Shown: positions 9,318 through 18,113, counted from the stretch's first letter. The stretch is 64,000 nucleotides of DNA from Reichenbachiella agarivorans (GCF_025502585.1 NZ_CP106679.1:787001-851000), one strand, 5' to 3'. Notes: generated by a model from the letters alone, not told the origin. Made by a program: numbers and translations.

Positions 9318-9421
9318 AACATTGATCTGCATGCAATCCTCTCTCAGCGTTGCATTTAAGTATCACATTTATTCACCTAAACTTTTTTTGCTTTGTAGTT
9401 TTATCTACTTTCGTGACCCAA

Positions 9422-9790
9422 ATGAAATCATCGAAAGACATATCTATGCGAAATACCCTCATTCTGATCTTCGGAATGCTGGTAGGGATAGCCGTAATTG
9501 GTCAGCCCATTGCTAAGAATTATATCGATGCTGCGGTCTGTTGCAAAATCAAACAAGATGACAAGGCCGATGACACGGATTCAACCGAAAACCCTGAGGT
9601 GATTTCTAGCCTAGAAGCAGTAGCACCTGCGACACAGTTTCAGGTGGTCACCATGGACTACCAAACCCTCGATGCACAGATTACTTTCGAAGGTTTGAAT
9701 CGGGCATTCAGCTACGAATTTGTAGAGGAGCTTTCTCAGAAGTTGCTCAAGGTGCTTTTCAACTACATCATAGCGCCCAACGCACCCTGA
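9422..9790 (+). CDS. Hypothetical membrane-anchored protein
   Basis: 122-aa protein with an N-terminal hydrophobic helix (after MRNT: LILIFGMLVGIAVIG), probably a signal anchor, then an acidic stretch (DDKADDTDSTEN) and a soluble C-terminal domain of about 70 residues (TLDAQITFEGLNRAFSYEF and a helical end). An alternative start is ATG 9446 (114 aa). The reading frame continues upstream to 9350, but those residues are unlikely to be translated. Family not recognised. It lies 94 nt before secDF on the same strand. Confidence 0.6.
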   Translation: MKSSKDISMRNTLILIFGMLVGIAVIGQPIAKNYIDAAVCCKIKQDDKADDTDSTENPEVISSLEAVAPATQFQVVTMDYQTLDAQITFEGLNRAFSYEFVEELSQKLLKVLFNYIIAPNAP

Positions 9791-9884
9791 TTCCGCGTAC
9801 ACGCATGTTTTTCGTCTTTTCTCACAGACGACACACTCATCAAGATCTTATCAAACAATAATATAATTACTAACATCATATACA

Positions 9885-12881
9885 ATGAAAAATAAAGGAG
9901 GAGTAGTATTACTCACAGTAGTGGTCTCTTTGCTTTGCATTTATTACTTGTCGTTCACATTCGTGGCGCAGAGAGTAAACGAAGAAGCTACAGCAGCAGC
10001 CACTGTTGACAACACGACAGATTACGCTAAAAAGCAACAATACCTAGATTCTATCTGGAAAGAACCAGTGTACAATCTATTCGGGATAGAATTTACCTAC
10101 CAAGACATCAAGGAAACTGAGTTGAACTTAGGACTTGACTTGAGAGGTGGTATGCACGTGACATTGGAAGTTTCTCCAGAAGAAATCGTCAAAGGTGTCA
10201 GTGGCAACAGCAAAGACCCAGACTTTCTGAAAGCTTTGGCAGCTGCCAAAGAAAAAATCAAAGGGACACAACTCAACTATGTAGCTGAGTTTTATGCCTC
10301 ATTCAAAGAGTTGGCTCCAGACAAATCATTGGCTGCCGTATTCGCTACTGCTGCCAACAGAGGTAGAATTAGCTTGAGCACGCCAGATGAAGAAGTATTG
10401 GCATTGATCAATGAGGAAGTAGATGGAGCGATCGAAAGATCATTCAACATCCTCAGAACTAGAATTGACAGATTCGGAACTTCACAGCCAAACATCCAGA
10501 GACTACAAGGAACTGGCAGAATCCAAATAGAACTACCTGGCGTAGACAATCCTACAAGAGTAAGAAAACTCTTGCAAGGTGTAGCAAAACTCGAATTCTG
10601 GGAAGTACATGAAATCAACGAGATTTTCCCTACGCTCCAAGCGATGAACGATGTAGCTGTGAAAGATCAGCAGGCAGAGTTGTCTGAATTGGTACAAGCA
10701 GGTGATACTACAACTGTAGTGGAAACTAAGACTGAAAACATCGACGATTTGCTAGGAGACAACAGCCCTGCAGATTCTACCGCAGGAGATGATTTAGTAG
10801 CTCAACTAGAAAATGACAGTACCGCATTGGACTCAGCTGCATTGGCTTCTCAGGTTTCTCCATTGTTTAGCTTGCTACAGGCGCAGTATGGATTGATCTA
10901 CAACCTCAAGGATACAGCCAAGATCAACAGAGTATTGCAAAACGAAGATGTAAAAAGAAGTATTCCATCTACAATCAAATTCTTGTGGGCTGTGAAACCA
11001 GTAAAATCACAAGATGTATTGAACCAAGATGAATTTATCGAACTCTATGCGATCAAAACTAGCCGAGGGGGCAAAGCGCCATTGACTGGAGAGGTGATCA
11101 TCGATGCACGTCAGGAATTGGATCAGAGATCAGCACCATCTATCGGCATGAACATGAACGCTACAGGTGCAAAGGCATGGAAGAAATTGACAGCAGACAA
11201 CATCAACAGAAGAGTTGCCATCGTGTTGGATGGATATGTGTACTCTGCACCAAACGTACAAGGAGAAATCCCTAACGGCAGCTCACAAATCACGGGTAAC
11301 TTTACCCTAGAAGAAGCCAAGGATTTGGCCAACATCTTAAAAGCTGGTAGCCTTCCCGCTCCTACTACAATTGTAGAAGACGTAGTGATCGGACCTACCT
11401 TGGGTAAAGTAGCACAGCAGCAAGGAATCATCTCTATAGTAGCTGGCTTGGGGATAGTGATCTTATTTATGATTGCTTATTATGCCAAAGGTGGAATGGT
11501 AGCGAACATTGCTTTGTTCTTCAACGTCTTTTTCATTCTGGGAATCTTAGCACAATTGAGTGCTGCCTTGACGCTACCAGGTATTGCAGGTATCGTATTG
11601 ACCATCGGTATGTCTATTGATGCAAACGTCTTGATCTTCGAAAGAATCAAAGAAGAATTGAGAAATGGCGCAGGAGTAAAACAAGCCATCTCTTCAGGTT
11701 ATAGTAAAGCCTATTCGTCTATCGTAGATGCCAACGTGACTACTTTATTGGTAGGTTTCATCCTTTACTTCCTAGGACAAGGGCCAGTGAAAGGCTTTGC
11801 GATCACTTTGATTGTAGGGATTATCTGTTCATTCTTCTCAGCGGTATTCATCACAAGAGTCATCACTGAGTGGATGAGCAAAAAAGGAGACAAGAGTAAG
11901 ATTTCGTTCTCTACACCTTTCTCTAAAAACTTCTTGACCAACATCAATTTTGATTTCATATCCAAAAGAAAAATGGCCTACATTTTCTCTGCGACTTTCA
12001 TCACTATTGGTATGATTGCTTTGATTGGCAAGGGCTTAACTTATGGTGTTGACTTCACTGGTGGTAGATCTTATGTAGTGACATTCCAAAATCCGATTGT
12101 TCCATCAGCATTGAAAACTTCATTGTCAGGATCATTGGATAACCAAGGCGTGGAAGTAAAAACATTCGGTGCAGACAATATTCTGAAAGTAACGACCAGT
12201 TACTTGATCGAAGATGAGTCTGACGAAGCGGATGTAAAAGTGAAAGAAACAGTGGTCGCAGGTATTGCTGACTTTACCAAATTGACTTATATAGAAGACG
12301 ATACCAAAGCAGACGCGGGCAACTTCACAATAGCTAGTTCGTCCAAAGTAGGTGCTACGATAGCAGATGACATCAAAAATGCCTCTTTTGAATCTGTCGT
12401 ATTTGCTTTGATCGTAATCTTCTTGTACATCTTGGTGAGATTTAGAAAATGGCAATTTGGATTGGGAGCCATCATCGCACTCTTCCATGATACATTGTTT
12501 GTACTGTCAGCTTTCGCCATTGCTAATTTATTAGGTTTCTCATTCGAAGTAGATCAGGTATTCATCGCTGCGATGTTGACCATCATTGGTTACTCTATCA
12601 ACGATACTGTGGTAGTATTTGACCGTGTCAGAGAGACCTTGTCTGCGAAACAAAGCACTGATATGAAGTCTGTCTTCAACGAGGCACTCAACAGCACAGT
12701 GAGCCGTACGACGATCACTTCATTGACGACTTTGATCGTGGTAATAGTCTTGTTCCTATTTGGCGGAGCGGTATTGCAAGGCTTCTCATTTGCCTTGATC
12801 GTAGGTATCTTGATCGGTACATACTCTTCTATTTTCATTGCAACCCCCGTTGTGATTGATTTTAACAAAGAGAAGAAATAA
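9885..12881 (+). CDS. secDF: Fused protein-export membrane protein SecDF
   Basis: 998-aa SecD-SecF fusion that uses the proton gradient to complete Sec-dependent protein export across the inner membrane. An N-terminal helix is followed by the SecD signature LGLDLRGGMHVTLEV near residue 85, a periplasmic P1 domain, and six helices (about 510-660). SecF follows with GVDFTGGRSYVVTF near 725 and its own helix block to the end. An acidic, Thr/Ser-rich insertion (about residues 260-325) lies in the periplasmic domain, a common Bacteroidota feature. Ends with a strong terminator. Confidence 0.97.
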   Translation: MKNKGGVVLLTVVVSLLCIYYLSFTFVAQRVNEEATAAATVDNTTDYAKKQQYLDSIWKEPVYNLFGIEFTYQDIKETELNLGLDLRGGMHVTLEVSPEEIVKGVSGNSKDPDFLKALAAAKEKIKGTQLNYVAEFYASFKELAPDKSLAAVFATAANRGRISLSTPDEEVLALINEEVDGAIERSFNILRTRIDRFGTSQPNIQRLQGTGRIQIELPGVDNPTRVRKLLQGVAKLEFWEVHEINEIFPTLQAMNDVAVKDQQAELSELVQAGDTTTVVETKTENIDDLLGDNSPADSTAGDDLVAQLENDSTALDSAALASQVSPLFSLLQAQYGLIYNLKDTAKINRVLQNEDVKRSIPSTIKFLWAVKPVKSQDVLNQDEFIELYAIKTSRGGKAPLTGEVIIDARQELDQRSAPSIGMNMNATGAKAWKKLTADNINRRVAIVLDGYVYSAPNVQGEIPNGSSQITGNFTLEEAKDLANILKAGSLPAPTTIVEDVVIGPTLGKVAQQQGIISIVAGLGIVILFMIAYYAKGGMVANIALFFNVFFILGILAQLSAALTLPGIAGIVLTIGMSIDANVLIFERIKEELRNGAGVKQAISSGYSKAYSSIVDANVTTLLVGFILYFLGQGPVKGFAITLIVGIICSFFSAVFITRVITEWMSKKGDKSKISFSTPFSKNFLTNINFDFISKRKMAYIFSATFITIGMIALIGKGLTYGVDFTGGRSYVVTFQNPIVPSALKTSLSGSLDNQGVEVKTFGADNILKVTTSYLIEDESDEADVKVKETVVAGIADFTKLTYIEDDTKADAGNFTIASSSKVGATIADDIKNASFESVVFALIVIFLYILVRFRKWQFGLGAIIALFHDTLFVLSAFAIANLLGFSFEVDQVFIAAMLTIIGYSINDTVVVFDRVRETLSAKQSTDMKSVFNEALNSTVSRTTITSLTTLIVVIVLFLFGGAVLQGFSFALIVGILIGTYSSIFIATPVVIDFNKEKK

Positions 12882-12900
12882 ATTGAGTTAAATAATATTC

Positions 12901-12935
12901 AAAAAGCCCAGACAGTCATAGTCTGGGCTTTTTGT
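12901..12935 (+). terminator. Terminator of secDF
   Basis: AAAAAGCCCAGAC / GTCTGGGCTTTTT perfect stem with an 8-nt loop, 20 nt after the stop. Confidence 0.85.
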
Positions 12936-12958
12936 TTTCCCATAAAACATGTTTTAGA

Positions 12959-13015
12959 CCTGCGTTCGATTTTTAACACCCATCTTCAAGAGCCTTTTTG
13001 AAGGGTTTTCTACAC
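12959..13015. repeat. Intergenic repeat copy 2 (shared with 4205-4278)
   Basis: Carries CCTGCGTTCGATTTTTAA (12959-12976) and TTGAAGGGTTTTCTACAC (12998-13015). The same two blocks occur in the 4.2-kb gap, where the second block is inverted relative to the first. Confidence 0.6.
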
Positions 13016-13135
13016 ATTTTATCAAAGGTGATTTTAATTTGGCCCTATTGCGGGTATGCTTTGATATTGAATTTTAAATCTTGAACTTTGAATCCACCTG
13101 CAATATACAGGTCTAAAAACCTCAATTCTTCAACC

Positions 13136-13924
13136 ATGAAAGTCACCGTAATCGGTACTGGCAAAGTAGCTTCCAATTTGATTCATATCCTATCGGATAA
13201 AAATCTACTCCATACCGTATATGGTAGATCCCAAGAGAAGATCGATTCAGCTATTGGTCTGAAAACAAACATTCAATCTTCCCACTCTTTAGATTTCAGA
13301 AACAATCCCTCAAGCGTTTTCCTCATAGCTGTAAGTGACCGAGCCATCAAAGAAGTCGCCTCTGGACTCCTATTACCTCCCAATGCAATCGTCGCACATA
13401 CATCAGGCACATGTACACGAGAAGATTTGTTAGACCCAGAAAATACAGGGGTATTCTACCCCTTGCAGAGTTTTACTACCTCTCTCCCCATAGATTTCAG
13501 CTCTATACCTATTTTGATCGAGGGGTCGAATGAATGGACTGAAAAAAACTTAATTGACCTGGCTACACATCTGAGTACAAGCGTACAAGTCACCACAGCC
13601 ATCGATCGACAACAACTACATATCGCAGCAGTCTTTGCCAGCAATTTTACCAACCGCATGCTGCACGCTGCAGAGCAGGTGCTCAACCAAGCATCTCTTG
13701 ACATCAGCCTCTTGAGACCTCTCGTAGAATTATCCATCTCCAATGTGTTCACGACTGGTTCACAACAGAGTCTCACCGGTCCAGCCCAAAGACAAGATCA
13801 TGCGACCATCCAAAATCATCTAGAAAAGCTAGACGCTACCCCCGAATTAAGAACACTTTATGAAACCCTAACTAACTATATTCAAGCGTCATACATCAAA
13901 AAAACAGCTACTCTTAAAAGGTAA
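13136..13924 (+). CDS. Rossmann-fold DUF2520 oxidoreductase
   Basis: 262-aa NAD(P)-dependent protein resembling 6-phosphogluconate/pyrroline-5-carboxylate reductases. It has an N-terminal nucleotide-binding motif KVTVIGTGKVASNL and the segment VAHTSGTC near residue 87, followed by a helical DUF2520 C-terminal domain. The substrate is unknown; family members are often near pantothenate-related or HAD-phosphatase genes. The reading frame begins at TTG 13088, but ATG 13136 places the Rossmann motif directly at the N-terminus and is preferred. Single gene downstream of the intergenic repeat. Confidence 0.85.
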   Translation: MKVTVIGTGKVASNLIHILSDKNLLHTVYGRSQEKIDSAIGLKTNIQSSHSLDFRNNPSSVFLIAVSDRAIKEVASGLLLPPNAIVAHTSGTCTREDLLDPENTGVFYPLQSFTTSLPIDFSSIPILIEGSNEWTEKNLIDLATHLSTSVQVTTAIDRQQLHIAAVFASNFTNRMLHAAEQVLNQASLDISLLRPLVELSISNVFTTGSQQSLTGPAQRQDHATIQNHLEKLDATPELRTLYETLTNYIQASYIKKTATLKR

Positions 13925-14111
13925 CCCCTGTATAATCACGCATTTTTTTCTCCCAATTAGGTAATTTTCCTAAACCCTTAAAAATAATCCTCAAATAAAA
14001 CTGCCAAAAAAAGCATCCAACCTACTGTTTTTCAAAAACTAAGTAGTCATACTCAAAGCTGCTAACCAAAACGCTTAATTGTATGATTACGAATTTCCTG
14101 TATTTTATTAA

Positions 14112-14127
14112 TGCTACACATGTAGCA
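14112..14127. other. Small dyad upstream of siaC-like gene
   Basis: TGCTACA-CA-TGTAGCA, a 7-bp inverted repeat with a 2-nt centre, 58 nt before the start of the next gene. Could be an operator; nothing else supports this. Confidence 0.3.
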
Positions 14128-14185
14128 ACTTTGGAGAACCAATTAATTATAATACATAAGTTCACTCTTTTAAAAACCAAACGCT

Positions 14186-14611
14186 ATGAAAGGATATTTC
14201 ATAAGACCATCAAGAATCACCCCTTCGGTGTACTTCAACCCAAAAAATCAACTGTTGGATGTACGCGGAAAATCAAGCCCAGAAAACGCATTGGCATTCT
14301 ACAACGTGCTCTTGCAGAACATTGACAGCTACGTACAGTTAGATGTAGCAAAATTGACCGTGAACATGGCATTCGAGTATTTCAACACCAGCTCTAGCAA
14401 ATGCTTGTTCATGATCTTGAAGAAATTAGAGAGCGTAGAGCAATTAGGCAAAAAAGTTGTCGTTAATTGGTACTACGAGTGCGATGACGAAGACATGAAG
14501 GAAGCTGGCGAGGACTTTAGCTCATTCTTTGAATATGAGTTCAACTTCAAAGAAGTGCCCGTAATCAACACCTTGGGTGGAATCGTAGACAAAGAAGAAA
14601 AAGCAGCCTAA
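14186..14611 (+). CDS. SiaC-family regulatory phosphoprotein (DUF1987)
   Basis: 141-aa protein of the SiaC/DUF1987 family, whose characterised member is a phosphorylatable partner of a SiaB-type kinase and a SiaA-type phosphatase that tunes c-di-GMP signalling. The family hallmark is visible: an N-terminal beta strand region (TPSVYFNPKNQLLDVRGKSSPEN), a central MAFEYFNTSSSK motif (the TSS cluster is the likely phosphosite) and a VNWYYECDDEDMKEAGEDF segment. No SiaA or SiaB gene is adjacent. Followed after 26 nt by a 36-aa membrane peptide ORF and then a structured, terminator-ended region. Confidence 0.8.
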   Translation: MKGYFIRPSRITPSVYFNPKNQLLDVRGKSSPENALAFYNVLLQNIDSYVQLDVAKLTVNMAFEYFNTSSSKCLFMILKKLESVEQLGKKVVVNWYYECDDEDMKEAGEDFSSFFEYEFNFKEVPVINTLGGIVDKEEKAA

Positions 14612-14637
14612 CAGCAGAACATTTAAATAGAAAAATT

Positions 14638-14748
14638 ATGAAACCTAAATTCAGAACAGCATTAAGAACAGTGGTTCAAGTATTTATCGGTACGATCGTG
14701 ACTTACGGATTTGTATTCGTTTGCGCTATCCTTAGCGTATTGGTTTAA
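14638..14748 (+). CDS. 36-aa single-span membrane peptide
   Basis: ATG 14638 to TAA 14748. Peptide MKPKFRTALRTVV... has a basic N-terminus and one long hydrophobic helix (residues 12-36). Lies 26 nt after the SiaC-like gene on the same strand, so probably the same mRNA. Family unknown; supported by position and by the clear positive-inside membrane pattern. Confidence 0.45.
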   Translation: MKPKFRTALRTVVQVFIGTIVTYGFVFVCAILSVLV

Positions 14749-14912
14749 CCCTAAAAAGAGGGTTCTTCAGAAGTAGTAGGGGACTAAGTGTAGAAAGAAA
14801 AATACTTCTGAGTTACATGGCAAGCTATGAGAAAAAGTAAAACCGTGTAAAGGGACTCAATGTATTTAATTAAGGTGGTAGAAGGCTCTGATCAATATCA
14901 GAGCCTTTTTTC
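14747..14912 (+). ncRNA. Candidate structured RNA or 3' UTR ending in a terminator
   Basis: Non-coding stretch with four successive hairpins: AACCC/GGGTT (14747-14764), TCAGAAGTA/TACTTCTGA (14767-14811), TTACATGG/CCGTGTAA (14813-14850) and a strong terminator (14882-14912). The motif GGGACTnAnTGTA occurs twice (14780-14792 and 14852-14864), once in the loop of hairpin 2. No known RNA family (6S, SRP, tmRNA, RNase P) was recognised. Confidence 0.45.
14882..14912 (+). terminator. Plus-strand terminator after the siaC-like unit
   Basis: AAGGCTCTGAT / ATCAGAGCCTT perfect 11-bp stem with a CAAT loop, then TTTT on the plus strand only. Confidence 0.8.
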
Positions 14913-14917
14913 ATGTA

Positions 14918-15379
14918 TCAAATCAGTGCTATATTTTTTTGAAAAGATGTCTCAAAGGAAATATTGGTATCTGTACCTATCACTCCATCCAAATCATGGA
15001 TTTTCCCATAGAGAATATCTCTCAAATGTCCATTGTCTCTTGCCATCACTTTGACCAACAGCGCATACTTTCCTGAGATGTTCGTACACTCTATGATCTC
15101 GGGTATCTTCTCTAGTTCCCTTACGATCTTGGGGATAAACTTGGCGTTGGCCACATCTATGCGTGTAATTGCCTCGGTCGTATAGCCCAATGCTTTGGCG
15201 TTGAGACGAAAGGTTGCATTTTCTAATATCCCCATCTGTCTGAGCTTGTTGACTCGCTGATGCACCATCGTATTAGAAATCCCCAATTCTTTGGCAACTG
15301 TCGAGAACGGAACTCTTGCGTTTTCACTTAACCTCCTCAAAATTGCCTTGTCCATGCTGTTAATTTGACTTGACTCCAT
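14918..15379 (-). CDS. Lrp/AsnC family transcriptional regulator
   Basis: 153-aa regulator with an N-terminal winged helix-turn-helix (about residues 7-60; DKAILRRLSENARVPFSTVAKELGIS) and a C-terminal RAM/ACT-like ligand-binding domain (about 65-150; TEAITRIDVANAKFIPKIV). Lrp-type proteins sense amino acids and form octamers that bind phased sites. It is divergent from the DUF1338 enzyme, and the 140-nt gap contains two identical 16-nt direct repeats 31 bp apart, so it most likely controls itself and that enzyme. Confidence 0.93.
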   Translation of the reverse strand: MESSQINSMDKAILRRLSENARVPFSTVAKELGISNTMVHQRVNKLRQMGILENATFRLNAKALGYTTEAITRIDVANAKFIPKIVRELEKIPEIIECTNISGKYALLVKVMARDNGHLRDILYGKIHDLDGVIGTDTNISFETSFQKNIALI

Positions 15380-15400
15380 TCCTATTCCATTTCAATTTTT

Positions 15401-15447
15401 ACATTTTGACCAAATAATCCTATTCTAAACAACATTTTGACCAAATA
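15401..15447. promoter_or_regulatory. Phased direct repeats, likely Lrp operator
   Basis: ACATTTTGACCAAATA occurs perfectly at 15401-15416 and 15432-15447, 31 bp start to start (three helical turns). A related TCATTTTGATTGAAAT lies at 15493-15508, 61 bp further. All are between the divergent Lrp gene and the DUF1338 gene. Confidence 0.6.
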
Positions 15448-15519
15448 TATTCAATACTCAAATCATATATTCCTAATACATTAATATTTATGTCATTTTG
15501 ATTGAAATTAGCAATACAA

Positions 15520-16305
15520 ATGGATTACAAAAATATCATAGCAAAGTGTTGGTCAGACTATGTCTCGAAGACTCCCTCAGCTGAGGCCATACATCAACTG
15601 TTGGCAGAGAGAGGCGAGAGCATAGTCAATGACCACATTGCATTTAGAACTTTCAACCATCCCAAAACGGGAATTGAAGTTCTTGCCAAACCATTTTTGG
15701 AGGCAGGCTATGAGGAAAGTGGCGAATACCATTTTGAAGTAAAAAAATTGAAAGCCAAGCATTATCAACATCCAGATGATCATGCACCTAAGATTTTTAT
15801 CAGTGAGTTGTTATTAGAGAGTTTTTCGGTTGAACTCAATCAGACTGTCGAGCAAATAGTCGCACCTATTGTCACAGGAAGTCTGATTGAGTTCCCGTCA
15901 ATCCCTTGGACAGACAAATCGCATGAAACCTACAAGAAACTACTGGCAGAATCAGAATATGCTGCATGGACATATGTCTTTGGATTCTGTGCCAACCATT
16001 TCACCATCAATGTCAATGAGCTGAAGACCATCGCCAGTCTGGAGGACATGAATGAGTTGTTGAAATCTGCTGGTTTTGAACTCAACACCTCAGGTGGAGA
16101 AATCAAAGGTAGTCCTAGCGAATTGTTAGAGCAGTCTAGCACCTTGGCAGACAAACAAGTCATCACATTTGCAGAAGGTGATTTCAAAATTCCATCCTGC
16201 TACTATGAGTTTGCCAAACGGTATGCAGATGTTGACGGCAATCTTTTCCAAGGTTTCATTGCCAAATCTGCCGATAAAATATTCGAAAGTACGAATACAA
16301 GATAA
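15520..16305 (+). CDS. DUF1338 family 2-oxoadipate dioxygenase/decarboxylase-like protein
   Basis: 261-aa protein of the DUF1338 fold. Characterised relatives (HglS/YdcJ type) are Fe(II) enzymes converting 2-oxoadipate to D-2-hydroxyglutarate in lysine catabolism. Visible features: the NDHIAFRTF motif near residue 35 (metal-binding His, substrate Arg), HFEVKKLKAKHYQHP near 73 (Lys/His) and a C-terminal IPSCYYEFAKRY segment supplying the metal-binding Glu. The frame starts at TTG 15502, but ATG 15520 is preferred. Divergent from an Lrp-type regulator, which fits amino-acid-responsive control. The exact substrate is inferred from the family. Confidence 0.85.
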   Translation: MDYKNIIAKCWSDYVSKTPSAEAIHQLLAERGESIVNDHIAFRTFNHPKTGIEVLAKPFLEAGYEESGEYHFEVKKLKAKHYQHPDDHAPKIFISELLLESFSVELNQTVEQIVAPIVTGSLIEFPSIPWTDKSHETYKKLLAESEYAAWTYVFGFCANHFTINVNELKTIASLEDMNELLKSAGFELNTSGGEIKGSPSELLEQSSTLADKQVITFAEGDFKIPSCYYEFAKRYADVDGNLFQGFIAKSADKIFESTNTR

Positions 16306-16388
16306 TCGCCCAGACTCTGACTAAACAACTTTTCAGACCCAAAAATGAGAGATGGCTCAGGCCAGTTTAGATATGTTAAGGGCACGCC

Positions 16389-16412
16389 AAGCCAGTCAAT
16401 GTTGACTGGCTT
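16389..16412 (+). terminator. Hairpin after the DUF1338 gene
   Basis: AAGCCAGTCAA-TG-TTGACTGGCTT, 11-bp perfect stem with a 2-nt loop as written; T-tract weak (GTGCATTTTA). 83 nt after the stop. Confidence 0.5.
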
Positions 16413-16498
16413 GTGCATTTTATCTTGGATTTGATTTATGATTCAATCCTCTATCCTTAAAAAGTAAGTAAATCATATCTCTCATTTGTCTATTCATA

Positions 16499-16506
16499 TA
16501 TCTTTG
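16499..16506 (+). promoter_or_regulatory. -7 box of glyS
   Basis: TATCTTTG fits TAnnTTTG and ends 5 nt before the glyS ATG, implying a leaderless or near-leaderless mRNA. Confidence 0.45.
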
Positions 16507-16511
16507 CGGCT

Positions 16512-18059
16512 ATGGCAAAGAACGAAGATCCAAACGAGCTTAAAAAGATCGTATCTCACGCAAAAGAGTACGGTTATGTTTTTCCCTCGAGTGAAATATA
16601 TGATGGGCTAAGTGCCACCTACGACTATGGTCAGTATGGTGCAGAATTGAAACAAAACATTCGTCAGTACTGGTGGAAAGCCATGGTACAGATGAACGAA
16701 AACATTGTCGGTATTGACGCCTCGATCTTTATGCACCCCACGACTTGGAAGGCTTCTGGTCACGTGGACGCATTCAACGATCCGATGATCGACAACAAGG
16801 ATTCCAAAAAACGCTACCGTGCAGATGTATTGATCGAAGAGCATGTCGCTAAGATTGATGCCAAAATCAACAAAGAAATAGAAAAAGCTGCTGGCAAATT
16901 TGGTGACTCTTTTGACGAAGCACAATTCAGAGCTACGAATCCAAGGGTGCTACAGAATCAGGAAAAAATAGACGCCATCAATGCTCGATTCAAAGAAGAC
17001 ATCGAGAAAGAAAATTTTGAAGATCTCAAACTCCTCATCGAAGAATTGGAAATTTCTGATCCAGTAAGCGGATCAAAAAATTGGACTGAAGTCCGTCAGT
17101 TCAACCTCATGTTCTCCACAGAACTCGGTTCATTGGCAGATGGCGCGAGTAAAATTTACTTGAGACCAGAGACCGCCCAAGGTATATTCGTCAACTACCT
17201 CAACGTGCAAAAAACGGGCAGAATGAAACTGCCATTCGGTATTGCACAAACTGGAAAGGCATTCAGAAACGAGATCATCGCTCGACAATTCATCTTCCGA
17301 ATGAGAGAATTTGAGCAGATGGAGATGCAATTTTTCATCAAGCCAGGTACCGAACTAGAATGGTACGAAATCTGGAAAAACAAAAGAATGAACTGGCACA
17401 AATCACTGGGCTTGGGAGAGGAAAACTATAGATTCCATGACCACTTGAACCTTGCGCACTATGCCAATGCTGCCTGTGACATTGAGTTCAACTTCCCGAT
17501 GGGATTCAAAGAGCTAGAAGGAATTCACTCCAGAACTGACTTTGACCTCAAAGCACATGAAGAGTACAGTGGCAAAAAACTACAGTACTTTGACAATGAA
17601 ATGGAGCAATCATATGTCCCCTATGTCGTAGAGACTTCCGTCGGACTAGACCGACTCTTCTTGGCAATTTTGGCGACTGCCTACACCGAAGAGACTTTGG
17701 AAGACGGTAGTGAAAGGACAGTTCTCAAGCTTCCAGTACAATTAGCACCAGTCAAAGCAGCAGTGTTGCCATTGATCAACAAAGACGGCTTGCCAGAAAA
17801 AGCAAGAGAAATCATGGATGACCTCAAGTTCTCTGTCAATGTGCAGTACGACGGCAAAGACGCCATCGGCCGCAGATACAGACGACAGGATGCGATCGGT
17901 ACGCCGTTTTGTATCACCGTAGATCACCAGACACTAGAAGATGGCACGGTGACCATCCGTGAGCGAGACAGCATGGAGCAGAGACGTGTAGCTGCATCTG
18001 AGGTGTCGTCCATCATCGAAAAAGCCGTAGACTTGAAACCATTGTTGAAACAACTCTAA
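16512..18059 (+). CDS. glyS: Glycyl-tRNA synthetase (alpha2 type)
   Basis: Class II aminoacyl-tRNA synthetase of 515 aa charging tRNA-Gly. It is the dimeric, eukaryote-like form, as shown by KKIVSHAKEYGYVFPSSEIYDG at the N-terminus. Class II motif 2 lies around GKAFRNEIIARQFIFRMREF, motif 3 around YVVETSVGLDRLF, and an anticodon-binding domain occupies about residues 400-510 (LAPVKAAVLPL). A charged helical insertion (about 115-185) with many Glu/Lys residues separates motif 1 and motif 2. Single gene with own promoter and terminator. Confidence 0.97.
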   Translation: MAKNEDPNELKKIVSHAKEYGYVFPSSEIYDGLSATYDYGQYGAELKQNIRQYWWKAMVQMNENIVGIDASIFMHPTTWKASGHVDAFNDPMIDNKDSKKRYRADVLIEEHVAKIDAKINKEIEKAAGKFGDSFDEAQFRATNPRVLQNQEKIDAINARFKEDIEKENFEDLKLLIEELEISDPVSGSKNWTEVRQFNLMFSTELGSLADGASKIYLRPETAQGIFVNYLNVQKTGRMKLPFGIAQTGKAFRNEIIARQFIFRMREFEQMEMQFFIKPGTELEWYEIWKNKRMNWHKSLGLGEENYRFHDHLNLAHYANAACDIEFNFPMGFKELEGIHSRTDFDLKAHEEYSGKKLQYFDNEMEQSYVPYVVETSVGLDRLFLAILATAYTEETLEDGSERTVLKLPVQLAPVKAAVLPLINKDGLPEKAREIMDDLKFSVNVQYDGKDAIGRRYRRQDAIGTPFCITVDHQTLEDGTVTIRERDSMEQRRVAASEVSSIIEKAVDLKPLLKQL

Positions 18060-18078
18060 GATCAGACTCACAAAATTC

Positions 18079-18113
18079 AAAGCCTGTTTTTTCTCGAAGA
18101 AACAGGCTTTTTT
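18079..18113 (+). terminator. Terminator of glyS
   Basis: AAAGCCTGTTT / AAACAGGCTTT stem with a 10-nt loop and T-run, 20 nt after the stop. Confidence 0.85.

Noticed and set aside
9350-9421. Longer N-terminus of the gene ending at 9790
   Set aside because: The extra 24 residues run through a promoter-like region (TACTTTCG at 9406-9413), and the normal membrane segment begins later.
14083-14325. Plus-strand ORF of 80 aa overlapping the SiaC-like gene
   Set aside because: The other frame (14186-14611) is a clear SiaC-family protein; this one is a shadow.
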